Below are positions 1-8,923 of a stretch of 64,000 nucleotides of DNA, in pieces; position 1 is the first letter of the stretch, and each line of letters starts with the position of its first letter. The stretch comes from Streptomyces fuscichromogenes. GTDB taxonomy: Bacteria; Actinomycetota; Actinomycetes; Streptomycetales; Streptomycetaceae. A model generated the notes under the pieces. The model ran no database searches. It was not told where the DNA came from and worked only from the letters and a program-made list of their open reading frames with translations. Made by a program: the position numbers and the translations under genes. The DNA is taken from assembly GCF_014645815.1 (NCBI RefSeq), contig NZ_BMML01000040.1, positions 1 to 64,000 on the forward strand, read 5' to 3'.

Positions 1-631
1 TCTTGTCGCCAATTGCGAGCAGTGCTCGGCCTTGAGGGCCAGAGAACGCCACCACAGCCCGAACTCCGCCTTCGATGTCCAGCCGTTCTCCGACCTGGGT
101 TCCCTTAATCGGATCTACCACCAGAACGCCGTCCCGGCTGCCCGCAGCGAGGTACGTGCGGCCGTCCGGCCCTCGAAAAACTGCGAGACATGTCAGCACG
201 GTCCCGGCATCCGCCACCACGTTGTTCGGCGTCTGCCAGCGGGCGAGCCGGGGGCGGACCGTCGCGCCCTCGCCGAACTGCGCACCCCGAGTGGCGAGAG
301 CGAATTCAAGGCTGACCTGACGCGTCCGCTGATCCGCGCCGTCCAGGAACGGCTCGATCTCAGCCCAGGCTGCCACAGCGAGCTGGTCAGATCGCGGGGC
401 GATCGGTAGTCCGAGGCGACCGCGAAGCCTGCCATCGGTATCCCAAGGAAGGAATGCCCCGGGAAGAGCTGCGTCATTCAGGACGTCGCCGAGGTCCGCG
501 TGCTGGGCAAGGTGCCGGCGGATGTAGGGGTGTGGTGGAATGCCCGGCTCAGTGTGGACCAGTTCGGCGAGACGATGGGCGATGCGGCGGTGGATCTCGG
601 CCGGCGAGTTCGGCTGAGGCGCTGGGGTCAC
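1..631 (-). CDS. beta-propeller-like partner of caspase-STAND protein, C-terminus outside window
   Basis: The minus-strand frame stays open from 631 to the left edge, so at least 210 residues are present and the C-terminus is missing. The GTG start at 629-631 overlaps the TGA of the upstream caspase-STAND gene (GTGA), so the two are translationally coupled. The first 120 residues look helical. From about residue 150 there are repeat-like segments such as LTCLAVFRGPDGRTYLAAGS-RDG and VRAVVAFSGPQGRALLAIGD, the strand pattern of WD40/beta-propeller blades. Inference: a sensor or regulator supplied in trans to the neighbouring NTPase, since these modules are often fused in one protein in STAND systems. 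Blade number cannot be seen here. Confidence 0.7.
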   Translation of the reverse strand, partial: MTPAPQPNSPAEIHRRIAHRLAELVHTEPGIPPHPYIRRHLAQHADLGDVLNDAALPGAFLPWDTDGRLRGRLGLPIAPRSDQLAVAAWAEIEPFLDGADQRTRQVSLEFALATRGAQFGEGATVRPRLARWQTPNNVVADAGTVLTCLAVFRGPDGRTYLAAGSRDGVLVVDPIKGTQVGERLDIEGGVRAVVAFSGPQGRALLAIGDK

Positions 632-2724
632 CACTGCGGCTCCCTCGAGGAGGTGTTCAGGAGATGAGGGTCAGTGCGCAGAACCTCGGCGAGACGCTCA
701 TGAGCGAGGCGATGCACAATGCGGCCGTCCTCTGTGTCCTGGGCTAGGTATCCGACCAAGCGGCTGGCCCTCAGGGCGACAATGGCGGACTCGGAGTCGG
801 GCAGCGGATGATCCAGGACGGCTTCGGCGAGAGTCGGCCAGATCGGCCCCCAAGGGATGCCAGCCCCCTGGGCGAACGCAGCTGCTCTGAGGAGAGCAAG
901 GGCTGTTTCGGACGTGAGTTGGGGCGTGCTGAGCTCGCGCAGATCTCGACGGAGCATGCCGATCAGTCCCAGGCCGAGAGAGTCCCACCAGAGGGGGTCG
1001 GCGAGCAGATCGGCGGGCGTTTCGTGTTCGCGGAGCTGCCCACCTGCAATGCGAGCATCGAGGAAGGAGACCCCTGGGATCCTCGCAGCGATCCGGCGGG
1101 CGACGTCCGCGGCATCAGGGATGTCGTCGAGCAGGGACTGCAGATACTCCTGAACGTCGCTGGCCGTCTCCGGGCCGTCCGTGCGCAGTTCCATCGGTGG
1201 GAGCTGGGTACGCGAGGTGTCGGTGGCCAAAGTGAGGGCCTGTCTCACGTGATCGAGGAGAGCGATGTCCTGAACAGATTCCCCCGTGTTCGGCGCATCG
1301 GGTGCGGCGCTCGTGAGGTGGCTGCGGACACCGATCACCAGCCGGAGCGCAGCCTGCCCTGCCTGAGCCAGCGGCGCGACGACCTGGCTGACCAGGAGGT
1401 GCGGGTCGTCGGCCTCGTCTAGACCGTCGACGACGAACGTGGTGGTGCGGCCGCTGCTCGCGAGTTCGCGCAGGGCCTTCAGCAGGTGTCCACGCATGCC
1501 GGTGAGGGGGTCCGCGCTGGGCTCCAGTTCCGGGGCTTCTTGACCGAGGCCGTCGAGGAAAGCGGCGATGACGTGCTCGGCTGTGCGCTGGCGGGCGAGA
1601 ATCGCAACGTCGATGGAGCCTACCGGGGGAACCGTGTCAGGGGGTGAGTCTCTGACGGCGCCGACGTAGGCCGGGTCGGCGCGGAAGCCGGCGTCGCTTA
1701 GCGTCACGGCGCGAGCGATCACCGCAGACTTCCCACTTCCTGCCGTACCGGTGACGATCAGCGAGGGCGCGAATCCCGATGGTGGTCCGACGTCGAGGAA
1801 GCTCGCCAGCACGCGGGTGAGGGGCTGGCGTCCTGAGAAGTACCATCCCGGATCCGCTCGGTTCGGCCGACCGCTGGCCCGGCTGACCCAGTAGCGCAGG
1901 TCCTCCTCCGTGGCGGCAACCTGGCTGCGCTGCGGCGCGACGAGTTGCGTGGTGGGCCTGTAGCCGGGGTTGGGAAGGCAGAAGTGTGGTGTGCGCGAGC
2001 CGTTCATGCCTAGCAGCGGATGCGGTGACCTGTATCCGGTGGCTTCGGAAGCGTCGTGAAGCTGTTCCAAGAACTCGACGAAGGTCAAGTACTCGCTCGT
2101 CAGTTCGGCCGATGTAATCAGCTGCTTGTGAACCTGGGCCAGGAGCGCACTCAGCTCGCGGACTCCGACCGTGGTGCCGATGTCAGTGGCGGCGAGGACA
2201 GCCAGGGTGGGGCTGCCAGACCGATTCTGGTTCAGATCATGGACCAGCTGTGCGAGGCCTATGTTGACTCCGCGGGAGTAACACGTGTTGACGATGACAA
2301 GAACGTGCTTGGCCTTGGAGTCTAGGGCTGCCGCGATCAGGTCGGATGTGCGGTACGCAGTTGCGAGCAGCCGTTGGGGGTCGGTCTCCGGCAGCATCAG
2401 GAAATGGCTCCCGGCGGGACTTGCCTCACCGTGCCCTGAAACGAAAAAGAGGATGGCATCGTCTGCGGGGGCATCCCGCAGTCCTGAACTATCCAGAAAC
2501 GCCTCCACATGCCTGCGCTGCTGAAGGTCGGGCACCTCCTCACGCGTGAAGCTCCGCTCGCCAAGGTCAGGATCGCACCACCAGGTCTCCAGGACCTGGA
2601 GCTGCTCCTTCATACCCGCCCTGAAATTCGGGTCCTCATTGGTGTAGCCCTGGACCGAGACAGCCAGCAACCGACGACGAACACCACTGGCCCTGGGATG
2701 AGCGGTACTCCTGTCACTGTCCAC
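628..2724 (-). CDS. caspase-like protease / STAND P-loop NTPase
   Basis: The protein is 698 residues from a GTG at 2724; an in-frame ATG further upstream would run into the divergent gene. Residues about 20-230 form a caspase-like (peptidase C14) domain with a His in ILFFVSGHGE and a Cys in VIVNTCYSRG, the expected catalytic dyad. A STAND-type NTPase follows, with Walker A GTAGSGKS, Walker B TTFVVDGLDEAD and RLVIGVRSH resembling a sensor segment, then a helical C-terminus. Proteins of this architecture belong to bacterial NTP-dependent conflict and programmed-death systems. The coupled propeller gene downstream and the divergent lipase-like gene may be sensor and effector; that is inference. 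Confidence 0.85.
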   Translation of the reverse strand: MDSDRSTAHPRASGVRRRLLAVSVQGYTNEDPNFRAGMKEQLQVLETWWCDPDLGERSFTREEVPDLQQRRHVEAFLDSSGLRDAPADDAILFFVSGHGEASPAGSHFLMLPETDPQRLLATAYRTSDLIAAALDSKAKHVLVIVNTCYSRGVNIGLAQLVHDLNQNRSGSPTLAVLAATDIGTTVGVRELSALLAQVHKQLITSAELTSEYLTFVEFLEQLHDASEATGYRSPHPLLGMNGSRTPHFCLPNPGYRPTTQLVAPQRSQVAATEEDLRYWVSRASGRPNRADPGWYFSGRQPLTRVLASFLDVGPPSGFAPSLIVTGTAGSGKSAVIARAVTLSDAGFRADPAYVGAVRDSPPDTVPPVGSIDVAILARQRTAEHVIAAFLDGLGQEAPELEPSADPLTGMRGHLLKALRELASSGRTTTFVVDGLDEADDPHLLVSQVVAPLAQAGQAALRLVIGVRSHLTSAAPDAPNTGESVQDIALLDHVRQALTLATDTSRTQLPPMELRTDGPETASDVQEYLQSLLDDIPDAADVARRIAARIPGVSFLDARIAGGQLREHETPADLLADPLWWDSLGLGLIGMLRRDLRELSTPQLTSETALALLRAAAFAQGAGIPWGPIWPTLAEAVLDHPLPDSESAIVALRASRLVGYLAQDTEDGRIVHRLAHERLAEVLRTDPHLLNTSSREPQW

Positions 2725-2768
2725 GAGCGCTAGTCTGCAGGACGGCGGACAGGAGGGGGAGCAGAGGT

Positions 2769-4277
2769 ATGCCAGACGCGGCAAGTGGTACCTGGCGTCC
2801 CGGAGCACGGCAGAGCCGAGACGTCACTCCCGACGCGGTCATTATCGTTCCGGGAATCATGGGCAGCGAACTCGTAGAGAAGGAGACGGGCAAGCTGCTG
2901 TGGGGGTTGAAACCAGCCATGCTGGGCCGAGCGTTCGGACACAGGGGCGGCCTGGAGGCGCTTCGGGCGACCGAGGCCGAGCTGGACGGGACCGGGCGGA
3001 CCCGGGTGCTGCCGTCGGCCCTTCTGCGCCTCCCGGCGTGGGTGCCACTGATCCATGGCATCGAGCCCTACCACGACCTCCTCACGATGGTGCGCGACAC
3101 GGTCCCCGACCCATCTGCGGTTCTGCCGTTTCCCTACGACTGGCGTCTCCCGGTCGAGCACAACGGGCAATTGCTCGCCCAAACGGCACGTCGGCATCTG
3201 GAGGGTTGGACCGCAACCGTTCTGGCCACGCCTGCCCTGCGTACGCTGTGCGAGAACCGGATGCCGCAAATCATGTTCGTGGCCCACTCGATGGGCGGCC
3301 TGGTGGCCCGGGCTGCCATCTGCCACCAGCCCGATCTGCAACCGGACACCCGTGCCGTCGTCACGCTGGGAACACCGTTTCTCGGATCGGCGAAGGCCGC
3401 CATGATGCTGAACGGTGGACGGCGGACCGGGGGCCTCGAGGGCGCGGTCCTGGATCGTCTGCAGCGCCTGACCGTGACCCTTCCCGGTGTCTACGACCTG
3501 CTTCCGGACTACCGGTGCGTGGACGAGGGCTTGGAAGTCGCCCGCCTCACGCCTCAGACAGTGGCCCGGATCGGAGGCAACCCCTACCTCGCCGCCGCCT
3601 CGATGGACTTTCAACTGAAGACGCGTCTCGATCACACCGAGGCCCTTCCGGCTCACCGGGCGGTCGTAGGCGTTGCGCAGCCGACTGTGCAGAGCGTCCG
3701 CATCGAGGCCGGCGTGGTCCAGCCGCAGTACATGTCGTTCATCGCAGGAGAACACGGGGACCTGAGGCGCGACGAGCACGGCATCCCGGAGTGGTGTGAC
3801 CGTTGGGGAGACGGCACTGTGTACCGCGACGCAGCCACACTCGGCACCGAGAAGCCGGTCTACCTGCCAGTGCAGCACGGCTCCCTGGCGAAGGACGACG
3901 TCGCACTCCGCTATGTCCATGGTGTTCTGACCGAGGAGAGCGTGTACGCGGGCCCGCCGATGGGGCCTGGCGAAGCTGGACTGGACCTGCCGGACGAGGG
4001 AGTCATCGCAGGCCGGGCGTGGCAGTTGCGAGTGACTGGTCGCGACCGGCCGGTTGGGGTCAGGTGCGAGGTCGTGAACACAGAGACGGGCGCCGTTGTG
4101 GCAACGCCGCGCTTGTCCACCAGGGAGGACTGTCTGGGCGCCAGTGTGACCCTGCCAGAGCCCGGTCTGTACCGTGTCCGGGCTCAAGTAGCGGATACAC
4201 CACCGGTCACCCAACTCCTGCTCGCATTCGGGGCGGAGTTGGAGGAACGGGCGGGTCTCAAACGGTTCTCGGGCTGA
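2769..4277 (+). CDS. LCAT-like alpha/beta hydrolase (putative lipase or acyltransferase)
   Basis: This 502-residue protein starts at an ATG preceded by a GGGGGAG ribosome binding site. The N-terminal VIIVPGIMGSEL segment is typical of lecithin:cholesterol acyltransferase-type hydrolases (oxyanion/lid region). FVAHSMGGLVAR carries the nucleophile Ser near residue 177. A late GDGTV motif and a His in VQHGSLAKDD are plausible Asp and His of the triad. The last 100 residues look like a small beta-rich domain. No signal peptide or membrane segment is evident. It is divergent from the caspase-STAND gene with only 44 bp between starts, suggesting shared control. Phospholipid attack is a guess by analogy with lipase effectors of immune systems. 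Confidence 0.8.
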   Translation: MPDAASGTWRPGARQSRDVTPDAVIIVPGIMGSELVEKETGKLLWGLKPAMLGRAFGHRGGLEALRATEAELDGTGRTRVLPSALLRLPAWVPLIHGIEPYHDLLTMVRDTVPDPSAVLPFPYDWRLPVEHNGQLLAQTARRHLEGWTATVLATPALRTLCENRMPQIMFVAHSMGGLVARAAICHQPDLQPDTRAVVTLGTPFLGSAKAAMMLNGGRRTGGLEGAVLDRLQRLTVTLPGVYDLLPDYRCVDEGLEVARLTPQTVARIGGNPYLAAASMDFQLKTRLDHTEALPAHRAVVGVAQPTVQSVRIEAGVVQPQYMSFIAGEHGDLRRDEHGIPEWCDRWGDGTVYRDAATLGTEKPVYLPVQHGSLAKDDVALRYVHGVLTEESVYAGPPMGPGEAGLDLPDEGVIAGRAWQLRVTGRDRPVGVRCEVVNTETGAVVATPRLSTREDCLGASVTLPEPGLYRVRAQVADTPPVTQLLLAFGAELEERAGLKRFSG

Positions 4278-4348
4278 CCTTCCAAGCTAGGACGCCATTT
4301 CAGTTGGGTGCGGCCGAGAGTCGGGCTCATACAAGATTTCCGTAGTCG

Positions 4349-4546
4349 TTGATCGGGCCAACTTGGCTATGGCGTCGGCTGATTGACGGCCTCACCCTGA
4401 TGGTGTGTGAGGTTCGGTTGGAGGACCTGCTGCCGCAACTGGCCGCGGTTCGGGGTGATCGTGTAGAGGCCAGCGGTGATCTGTTGCGGATCGTGGCCCG
4501 GACCTGGGACGACGCCCCGGCGGTCTGCCCGGGATGCGGGATGTGA
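4349..4546 (+). pseudogene. ISL3-family transposase N-terminal fragment
   Basis: From about 4399 the translation VRLEDLLPQLAAVRGDRVEA...ARTWDDAPAVCPGCG resembles the N-terminal zinc-binding part of ISL3-family transposases. It stops just after the first CPGC knuckle, where a TGTGAACGACGG sequence, probably the IS21 left end, begins at 4542. The remainder is not found on the far side of the IS21 element. The fragment is not functional and marks an older insertion. Confidence 0.7.
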
Positions 4547-4717
4547 ACGACGGCGATTTTCCCCGCTTTGGCCCGTTTGAACGCGTTGTTATTCCCCATC
4601 CTGAATTTTCGTAATTGGCCATGGGTAGCGCGGCGTTCGGGATCGAGGGACCTGGTCGTCGCGGCGCTGCTCATGTTCCTCGCCCCTGCTGGATCGGATG
4701 GCCGATGGGCAGCCCGG

Positions 4718-5353
4718 ATGGCGAGGAGAACGTTCGTCGTGGTCGACATCACAGAGATCTACGTCCACTGGTACGCGGGGCGCTCGAAGAGCGGTCTGGC
4801 TGCGTCGTTGGGGGTGGACCGCAAGACGGTGAGGAAGTACCTGAAGCCGGCGGAGGCGGCGGGAATCGTGCCGGGCGGGCCGCCGATGAGCGAGGCCGAC
4901 TGGGCCAAACTGATCAAGGAGTGGTTCCCCGAGGTCGCCGACCGGCGGCTGCGGCAGGTGACGTGGGCGGAGATCGACAAGCACCTCGACTACATCAAGC
5001 CGCTGCTGGGGACGGTGACCGTCTCCACGATCCATCAACGCTTGCGGGACGAACGGAAGTTGCACGTCTCGCTGACTGCGTTCCGCCGCTGGGTGCGCGA
5101 CACGATGCCGAGTGAGGTGACCGGGGCCCAGGTGACCGTGCTGCGGGACGAGGTCCCGCCGGGGTCCGAGGCTCAGATCGACTACGGCTTTCTGGGCCAG
5201 TGGGTCAACCCGCGGTCGGGCAAACGCCACCGGATCTGGGCGTTCGTGATGGTGCTGCCGTGTTCGCGGCACATGTTCGTGCGCCCGGTGATCCATCTGG
5301 ACCAGCACGCCTGGACCGAGGCGCATGTCGCGGCCTTCGACTTCTTCGGCGGT
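4718..5353 (+). pseudogene. istA: istA 5' portion, IS21 transposase, interrupted
   Basis: The reading frame has the IstA N-terminal helix-turn-helix (YAGRSKSGLAASLGVDRKTV) and the start of the DDE catalytic core (SEAQIDYGFLGQW, IWAFVMVLPCSRHMFV). The frame is normal up to codon GGT at 5351-5353, then enters the inserted element. It resumes at 8924 with GGT GTC CCG in the same phase. Removing 5354-8923 plus one GGT restores FFGGVPRRLVPDN, so the gene was intact before the insertion. ATG at 4718 is one possible start; GTG codons follow just downstream. Confidence 0.85.
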
Positions 5354-5423
5354 TATGTGGGTGACAACCCTTCCGCGATCTCGCGCTGCCCGTCAGGATG
5401 GTCGCTCCCGTCGAGGAGCTCGG

Positions 5424-6446
5424 ATGGCCTGGCAGCCGGAGTTGGTACGAAGCTTCGATGCCGCGGGAAACCCCACGGCATCGCTCGGGCACGCCCTGGT
5501 CGACGACTACCTGGAGTTCGTGGCGGCACGCTGCCGGCCGAACACCCTGCTGGCCACCGCCTACGACCTGAAGGTCTTCTTCTCGGTGGTGCCCAAGGAG
5601 CCGGCCGACGTCGTCACCGCGGACATCTTCGCGTTCATCACCGCGCAGAAGAAGCCGCGGCGAGGCCCGAAGGTCGTCCGGCTCGAAGACGGTGAAGCCG
5701 GGCTCTCGGCGCGGACCATCAAGCGCCGACTCGCCAGCATCTCCGGCCTGTTCGGCTACCTCATGACCCGCGACGACCTGGCCATTGATCGCAACCCGGT
5801 GCCGACAGGGATGGCCAACCGCCGCCGCAGCGGCAATCGCGGGACACCGCTCCTGCGCACACCCCGCACCCTCCCGCGCGTCCTGGGGCCGAGCGAGGTC
5901 GAGGCGGTCCTCGGCACGCTGAACACCGCACGGGACAGGGCGATGATCCTGGCGATGCTGCTGGGCGGACTGCGTCGCTGCGAGGTCCTCGGCCTGCGGC
6001 TGGGAGACCTCTCACCCGGCGAGCGTCGGGTCTTCATCAGCGAGGGCAAGGGCGGACACCAGCGTCTTATACCCGTCTCCGCGCAGTTCTTCAGCGCGGT
6101 CGGCGACTACCTGGACCGTGAGCGTCCGCCGGTCGAGCACGACCAGCTGTTCGTGGTGTTGCGCGGACCGACCCGGGGCCGGCCGCTCTCCGCCGACGGC
6201 CTCGACGAGATCCTCGACGGGGTCCGGAAGCGAACCGGACTGCCGAAGTTGACATGCCATCAGCTTCGGCACACCTGCCTGACCCGGCTGCGGGAGGCGG
6301 GCATGGCCCTGGAAGCGGTACAGGCCCAGGCCGGACACCGCTCCATCGAGTCGACCCGCATCTACATCCACCTCGCGAACAGCTGGCTCGTCGAGCAGTA
6401 CCTGGAAGCAAGTGCCGCGATCGACGCCGACCGGGCGGAGTCCTGA
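5424..6446 (+). CDS. tyrosine recombinase/integrase (TnpA-like)
   Basis: The protein is 340 residues from ATG 5424, which has GAGGAG six bases upstream. An N-terminal SAM-like core-binding domain (LGHALVDDYLEFVAARCRPNT) precedes a catalytic domain. Catalytic residues seen are Arg in LGGLRRCEVLGL, the HxxR of HQLRHTCLTRL, His in AGHRSIESTRIYIHL and the Tyr nucleophile in that same stretch. Its stop overlaps the start of the next recombinase (TGATG), so both are made together. It likely performs strand exchange for the 5354-8923 element. Confidence 0.9.
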   Translation: MAWQPELVRSFDAAGNPTASLGHALVDDYLEFVAARCRPNTLLATAYDLKVFFSVVPKEPADVVTADIFAFITAQKKPRRGPKVVRLEDGEAGLSARTIKRRLASISGLFGYLMTRDDLAIDRNPVPTGMANRRRSGNRGTPLLRTPRTLPRVLGPSEVEAVLGTLNTARDRAMILAMLLGGLRRCEVLGLRLGDLSPGERRVFISEGKGGHQRLIPVSAQFFSAVGDYLDRERPPVEHDQLFVVLRGPTRGRPLSADGLDEILDGVRKRTGLPKLTCHQLRHTCLTRLREAGMALEAVQAQAGHRSIESTRIYIHLANSWLVEQYLEASAAIDADRAES

Positions 6447-8275
6447 TGCGCCGGGCCCGCGCCGCCGCCCTGCCGATCGTGCGCCCGGACCTGGTCGAGT
6501 TCTACCTCGCCCACCGGGCCGCGCAGGGCATGAACACCGACCACAAGGTCCGCTGGGGTGCGCGGGCACTGCTTGCCGCAGTGCCCGACCTGACCGACTT
6601 CTGCCGCCTGCCGCTGGAACGTCAGCTCGCCTTCAACCACGAGACCCACCGGTTCATCAGCTGGCTTGCGGTCACGGGACGGATGCAGCCGGGCGCGGAC
6701 TACCTGGTCGCACGGCGCCCGCGACTGGGGATCGTACTCGCCCGCACAGAGCCGGAGCTGCACCTGCGGTTCATGGAGACCGCCCGCACACTCGGCTTTC
6801 GCGACACAGTGGCCATGACCCAGTTCAACCTGCTGGGTCACTTCGTGGCACTGTTCGGCAAGCAGCCCTACGAGCTGCAGCAACACGACTGGGACGAGGG
6901 ACGCCGTCTCCTGCTGGACGCCGCACGCCGCATCCCCAACCGCGGCATCAAGGCCCTGTCGACCGCCCTGTTCAACCTCGAAGCCACACTGTTCCACTGC
7001 GAGTTGACCGACCAGCTCCCGCGCCGGCGCACCCCGGACCGCTCCGACATACGAGCCCGCGAATGGGCCCGCGTCCCGGTCAGGATGGCGGAGACGATGC
7101 AGCACTATCTGCAGCAGATCGCCGGGACGCTGCGGCCGGGCACCGTGAAGAACGCAGAGCTGACGCTGCGAGAGTTCGCCTTGCTGGTTGCCGCCGAAGA
7201 CGCGGCCGTCAGCTGCGTCGCCGAGCTCAAGCGGCGACACGTCGAACGCTACCGACAGTGGCTGCTGGAGCGACCGGCCGCCCGCGGAGGCCCGCTGCAC
7301 CGGCACACCGTCCGCGACCGCCTGAGCAAACTCCGCGGCTTTCTCCGCCGCCTCGACGAATGGGACGCCGCCGACCGGCCGCCCCGCCAGCTGGTATTCG
7401 ACAGTGACTTCCCGATCGCGGACGAGCCACTGCCACGCTTCCTCGACGACGCCGCGGCCGCCAAACTGCTGTCCGCCGCCCGCAAGGGTCCCGATCCGTT
7501 CGCCCGGCTGGCCATCGAAATTCTCGCCCGCACGGGGATGCGCCGCAGCGAGATGCTCGGCCTGACCATTGACGCGGTCGTGCAGATCGGCTCCGCCTAC
7601 TGGCTCCGTGTCCCGGTCGGCAAGATGCACACCGACCGCTACGTTCCCCTGCATCCGCAGCTGAAGACGCTGCTGGACGACTGGCTGCTGCACCGCCCCG
7701 AGGGCCTGCGCTCGAACCTGCTGTTCACCGACCACGGCCGCCCGGTCAATGCCTCCCGCATCGAGGCCGCAGTCCGCAAGGCCGCCGAGCGGGCCGGGCT
7801 GGGCCGGGTCACCCCGCACCAACTCCGCCACACTCTGGCCACTCAAGCGATCAACCGGGGCATGTCCCTGGAAGCCATCGCCGCCCTTCTGGGACACAAG
7901 TCGCTGTCCATGACACGCGTCTACGCGCGGATCGCTGACCGGACCGTTGCCGACGAGTACTTCGCCGTCTCGGAGAAGGTCGAGGCACTCTACGACGCCC
8001 CGCGCCAGCTGCCGGCCGACGCCGAGGGAACGGAAATGGCCAAGCTCCGGCGAGAGATGCACCGCCGGATGCTCGGCAACGGCTACTGCGCTCGCCCCGT
8101 CGAGATGGACTGCCACTTCGAGTCGATCTGCGAGTCCTGCACCTTCTTCGTCACCACGATTGAGTTCCGGCCCACCCTCGAACGCCAGCGAGACGACGCG
8201 GCGGCCAAGGGACAGGTCGCACGCGAGCAGATCTTCGACGGACTGCTCAGTCGTCTCGACGGAGAAGCCTCCTGA
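6446..8275 (+). CDS. large tyrosine recombinase (TnpB-like)
   Basis: This 609-residue protein starts at ATG 6446 inside the upstream TGATG overlap. About 270 N-terminal residues precede a core-binding domain and a C-terminal catalytic domain with Arg in ARTGMRRSEMLGL, HQLRHTLATQ, and GHKSLSMTRVYARI containing His and Tyr. After the active site comes a Cys-rich tail (GYCARPVEMDCHFESICESC) and a charged segment. The same layout is seen in the TnpB-type recombinase of the second element, as is usual for Tn554-like TnpB. It probably acts with the TnpA-like partner. Confidence 0.88.
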   Translation: MRRARAAALPIVRPDLVEFYLAHRAAQGMNTDHKVRWGARALLAAVPDLTDFCRLPLERQLAFNHETHRFISWLAVTGRMQPGADYLVARRPRLGIVLARTEPELHLRFMETARTLGFRDTVAMTQFNLLGHFVALFGKQPYELQQHDWDEGRRLLLDAARRIPNRGIKALSTALFNLEATLFHCELTDQLPRRRTPDRSDIRAREWARVPVRMAETMQHYLQQIAGTLRPGTVKNAELTLREFALLVAAEDAAVSCVAELKRRHVERYRQWLLERPAARGGPLHRHTVRDRLSKLRGFLRRLDEWDAADRPPRQLVFDSDFPIADEPLPRFLDDAAAAKLLSAARKGPDPFARLAIEILARTGMRRSEMLGLTIDAVVQIGSAYWLRVPVGKMHTDRYVPLHPQLKTLLDDWLLHRPEGLRSNLLFTDHGRPVNASRIEAAVRKAAERAGLGRVTPHQLRHTLATQAINRGMSLEAIAALLGHKSLSMTRVYARIADRTVADEYFAVSEKVEALYDAPRQLPADAEGTEMAKLRREMHRRMLGNGYCARPVEMDCHFESICESCTFFVTTIEFRPTLERQRDDAAAKGQVAREQIFDGLLSRLDGEAS

Positions 8276-8283
8276 CCAACTCC

Positions 8284-8796
8284 TCAGACGCCTTCGAGGT
8301 CCACCCGCCAGTCATTGGAGGTGATCCAGTGGCCTTTCGGATACTCAAACTTCACTGCACCAAGTAGCTCGAACCCCGCCCGACGACAGACCGAGTTCGA
8401 CGCGGAATGGTCCACGCTCGGAAAGGCGTGCAGATACTGGTGCAGTCCCGCCGACCCGGCTGCCTTGATGACAGCACGAGCCGCCTCAGCAGCGATGCCC
8501 CGCCCCTGGAACTCAGGCAACACTCCCCATCCGGTCTCCCACACGGTTCCGTCACGCCACGCACGCTCCCAGAAGCCGATCGAGCCAACGGTGTCGCCGG
8601 AGTCCACCAACGTGACCCGGTACATCTGCCCCCGGTCCGGGCTCAGATAGCTCCGGTGCCGTGCGACCAGTTTCTCAGCCGTCTCAGGGCCACCCAGGTG
8701 CTCCGTCATTTCAGGTGCATTGTTTCTCTGCAGGAGCCAGAAGTCGCCCTCGCTCCAAGGCTCCAGCCTCACCCGCTGGGGATCTGCGATGTCCAT
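8284..8796 (-). CDS. GNAT-family N-acetyltransferase (transposon cargo)
   Basis: The protein is 170 residues from ATG 8796. It is a RimJ/RimL-like GNAT enzyme: PEMTEHLGGPETAEKLVARH, then VGSIGFWERAW and the acetyl-CoA loop GVLPEFQGRGIAAEAARAVI, ending with HSASNSVCRRAGFELLG. It is convergent with the recombinases and ends 8 bp after them, inside the element, so it is cargo. The substrate cannot be read; members modify amines of proteins, antibiotics or small molecules. Confidence 0.85.
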   Translation of the reverse strand: MDIADPQRVRLEPWSEGDFWLLQRNNAPEMTEHLGGPETAEKLVARHRSYLSPDRGQMYRVTLVDSGDTVGSIGFWERAWRDGTVWETGWGVLPEFQGRGIAAEAARAVIKAAGSAGLHQYLHAFPSVDHSASNSVCRRAGFELLGAVKFEYPKGHWITSNDWRVDLEGV

Positions 8797-8923
8797 GGCA
8801 GCAACCCTAGGACGGAGGTCTGACAGCAGCCCTGACCGTCGGGCCTGCGAGACAACGAAGGCGAGCCGCGAGGAAACCCCCCTGAACACCGCAAGGGGTT
8901 GACAAGAAGACCCGCATATTAGA

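Larger units (their letters stand above)
5354..8923 (+). mobile_element. two-recombinase transposon inserted in istA
   Basis: This 3570-bp insertion is flanked by GGT on both sides (5351-5353 and 8924-8926). Its tips carry an imperfect inverted repeat, TATGTGGGT at the left and ACCCGCATA at the right (8911-8919), with a nearby GACAACCC / GGGTTGACA pair. It carries two coupled tyrosine recombinases in the order seen in Tn554-like elements, plus a convergent GNAT acetyltransferase. No TnpC-like gene is visible, so it is simpler than the element in istB. Confidence 0.75.

Noticed and set aside
2730..4214. Long minus-strand frame of 494 codons opposite the LCAT-like gene
   Set aside because: It is the antisense shadow of a real gene in high-GC DNA; it has no domain and no ribosome binding site, while the plus strand has clear hydrolase motifs.
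6362..8116. 584-codon minus-strand frame over the recombinase
   Set aside because: Antisense shadow; the plus frame has all tyrosine recombinase residues.
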